Shown in pieces: positions 62,060-64,000 of a stretch of 64,000 nucleotides of DNA (positions within the stretch are counted from its first letter, which is position 1; each line of letters opens with the position of its first letter). The translations under genes were made by a program, and so were the position numbers. The stretch is from Angiostrongylus vasorum (lineage: Eukaryota > Nematoda > Chromadorea > Rhabditida > Metastrongylidae). The notes below the pieces were generated by a model. The model saw only the letters and a list, made by a program, of their open reading frames with translations, did not search any database and was not told the origin of the DNA. The stretch spans positions 883,001 to 947,000 of the forward strand of contig JADANN010000443.1 in assembly GCA_018806985.1 (NCBI GenBank), given 5' to 3'.

Positions 62060-62190
62060 AAACCTCGGCACAAATGGTTACATATTTATTTATACGTTTT
62101 TATGAATTGATCTTCTTGAGCTGATGCCAGGTTGATATAACTTTTCGTTGTCGTTGTTTCGCCTTCCCAGAGCCTGAACGTATTTTTATG
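62060..62190 (-). repeat. Penelope-like terminal fragment
   Basis: tataaacctcggcacaaatg outer end, then cgttgtttcgccttcccaga and gcctgaacg. The core is degraded. Confidence 0.5.
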
Positions 62191-62205
62191 TAACAGTAGC
62201 CTTAT

Positions 62206-62840
62206 AGCCGGTAGAAGGAGAGCAGCTTGGGCCGCATTCGGGACCTTTCAAAGAAGCCACCGACCAACTGAAGGACCCGAAAATCCGCGTTCATCTGTTC
62301 GATTCTACGGTCCTCCCAGCGCTCTGTTATGCTGCGGAGACGTGGTTTGATACTTCAACTACGTCAAGAATGCTTCGCACTACTCACAGAACGCTTGAGC
62401 GATGTCTTCTGAAATATAACCGGCACTCTCAATATCTAGCCGGAATGCGAAGCTCTGACCTTCGAAATCTGTCACATCTTCGAGATCCAGGAGATTATAC
62501 ATCGATAACGAAACATAGATGGACCGGTCACATAATGAGAAGAACGGACGACACATGGACGAAAAGAACAGTAGAGTGGACTCTAAGAGAATGCAAACGT
62601 CCCCTCAGGACGACCACCTACACGCTGGGCGCACGCGTTCGTAAACAAAGTTAATCAGCTGTACCCACAGCTGCAGTTGTTTTACAGATCACGGTACGAG
62701 ACTCGCAAGCGCTACCATGCTCTAACAAGACCACCACCATGGACTACGATTGCGAGAGAAGGGGACGAATGGCCTATGCGCTGGGGTCCGCATAACTCAT
62801 GAAGACGGACCGTCCGAGTATCCAAGTAAGTAAGTATAAT
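62206..62840 (+). mobile_element. 3' end of an RTE-like non-LTR retrotransposon, decayed
   Basis: The C-terminal part of an endonuclease/reverse-transcriptase polyprotein. It reads AGRRRAAWAAFGT, then IRVHLFDSTVLPALCYAAET, KHRWTGHIMRRTDDTW and, after a frame change near 62600, GRPPTRWAHAFVNK and AREGDEWPMRWGPHN to a stop. Two single-base frame changes (about 62250 and 62600) and 5' truncation make it inactive. The 3' UTR is short and ends in aagtaagtaagta. Motifs match the region after the RT core in RTE-type LINEs of nematodes and flatworms, from memory. Confidence 0.85.
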
Positions 62841-62849
62841 CGGTGAAAT

Positions 62850-64000
62850 ATCTATAGTATTGATGGAGATATAACATATAAATAAACGCCATATTGATCA
62901 AAAACTATTCAGCGTGCTGTTACAAGTGGGACTCCCCGCTTTTTGTTCACATGGGACAAGGACCGAGATCCATCCAGGGTCAGAAAGATCACATTAAAAT
63001 AAGGCGCCAGATCACGTGTAATAGTGAGGCATTCGTCTTTCCGGTCCATCTTTGGATTTTTGAAATTTATCCAGAACTCCTCAAGAGTCTTGCGCGTTGA
63101 TGTTTTTGATTCGTGCGTTAGGATATAGACAGTCAGTTAAAAATCATCGGCTTTGTGCTTTCGTGTCCTATGTGTACCCAGAGGAGTGCTTTGACGAATT
63201 TTGACTTCCCCATCCAGGTGTTCTTTTATGCAGACCCGAAGCGGTCTACCCATTTCCAGAATGTATTCCTCATCGCATGACTTGAAGAGATCAAGTATAT
63301 TGTACCTGAACTCATGCAATCCCCGTCTCTCCCGTTACAACAGATCATACAGCTTTCTGAGCCGCACCAACGATCACAGAGGCGGTTGTGGGCTAAGTGA
63401 TGGCATAGGGTGAGTAGAAGGTGAGCAACCACCACATAATTTTCAGGACCACTTTTCTTAAGCAATTCTTAATGGTGTAACTTATTTCGCATGAAGTAAA
63501 GCTTAAAAGAGATCTTACTTAGGTTCGAAACGTTACTTTTAGGGGAACAATTCTACTTTTTTTTGTCTGAGCCGAGTGGTTTCTGCTTCCTAGCCATTAG
63601 AAATGGGTATTTTTTCGTGTAAGCGATTCTTTTTGTCTTAGACGAAGAGTCGTCCTAATGCGATAAAAAAATCCACTTTCTCCGTCGCTGCTTAAAATAT
63701 CAACTTATTCTTAATTTGTGAAGCATAGGAAATTATACGATATATGGAACTTGCCAGAGATTTCTCAACAAATGCTGAACGTCGAAATAAAATTACTATC
63801 CATTTCATTGCGATGCACACAGCCTAAACGTTTTTTTTTCAACTAAACAAACGTGTGCACAAAAAAACCACTGTGCTCAGCATCTGGAGAGGAATCTCTG
63901 AAAACAATAGTGGCTGGCTCTATAGCTATTTGTGGAAAGATTCGGTGTGATATTAGGAAGAAGCTAAAGAAAAAGTTCGAAGAACCATCACGCCCAAAAA
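62850..64000. other. Unassigned right-hand end
   Basis: Several 60-79 codon frames on both strands around 62894-63465, none with linked splice sites. No repeat recognised. Confidence 0.3.

Noticed and set aside
1..64000. CRISPR arrays, bacterial operons or phage genes
   Set aside because: No regularly spaced direct repeats, ribosome-binding-site-led gene runs or phage proteins were found; the architecture is eukaryotic.

Overview
The window looks like nuclear DNA from a nematode, most plausibly a parasitic clade V (strongylid or hookworm-like) species. The evidence is AT-rich sequence with small exons, acceptors of the TTTCAG type, a MAP1-family gene of the Caenorhabditis maph-1 type, and a dense load of SINE-, RTE- and Penelope-like repeats. 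The species call is inference. There is no sign of bacterial operons, CRISPR arrays or prophage.

One gene can be reconstructed with high confidence. It lies on the + strand from 8140 to 20950 and has 22 coding exons that join in phase to a 993-residue protein. The first ~262 residues match the MAP1/Futsch heavy-chain N-terminal module, the middle is a Ser/Pro/Thr-rich acidic linker with coiled-coil-like exons, and the last ~120 residues match the MAP1 light chain. A possible alternative last exon (15910-15951) with its own poly(A) signal would give an isoform without the light chain. Its introns hold at least nine repeat insertions, while the exons stay intact.

From 1 to about 4 kb, several minus-strand exons with compatible phases suggest a second, unidentified and probably partial gene that runs off the left edge. 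From 35 to 38 kb, cysteine-containing minus-strand exons suggest one or two short secreted-type proteins. Another possible terminal exon lies at 57648-57771.

The rest of the window is mostly repeats. Family A is a tRNA-derived SINE with a (AAAGGAT)n-type tail, in about 15 copies. Family B is an element of about 370 bp whose 3' tail matches the 3' end of a decayed RTE-like LINE at 62.2-62.84 kb, and most longer copies have visible target-site duplications. Family C is another tRNA-derived SINE that shares a central core with A. Family D is a short repeat with a recurrent 3' block. A Penelope-like group carries a hammerhead-ribozyme-like core and often occurs as inverted pairs. Long hairpins lie at 23.2 kb and 53.6 kb, and simple repeats at 10.2, 30.5, 44.3 and 46.7 kb.

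The A/B-box SINEs and B elements have no proteins of their own and probably depended on a LINE such as the RTE at the right end. The Penelope-like copies are non-coding remnants here.
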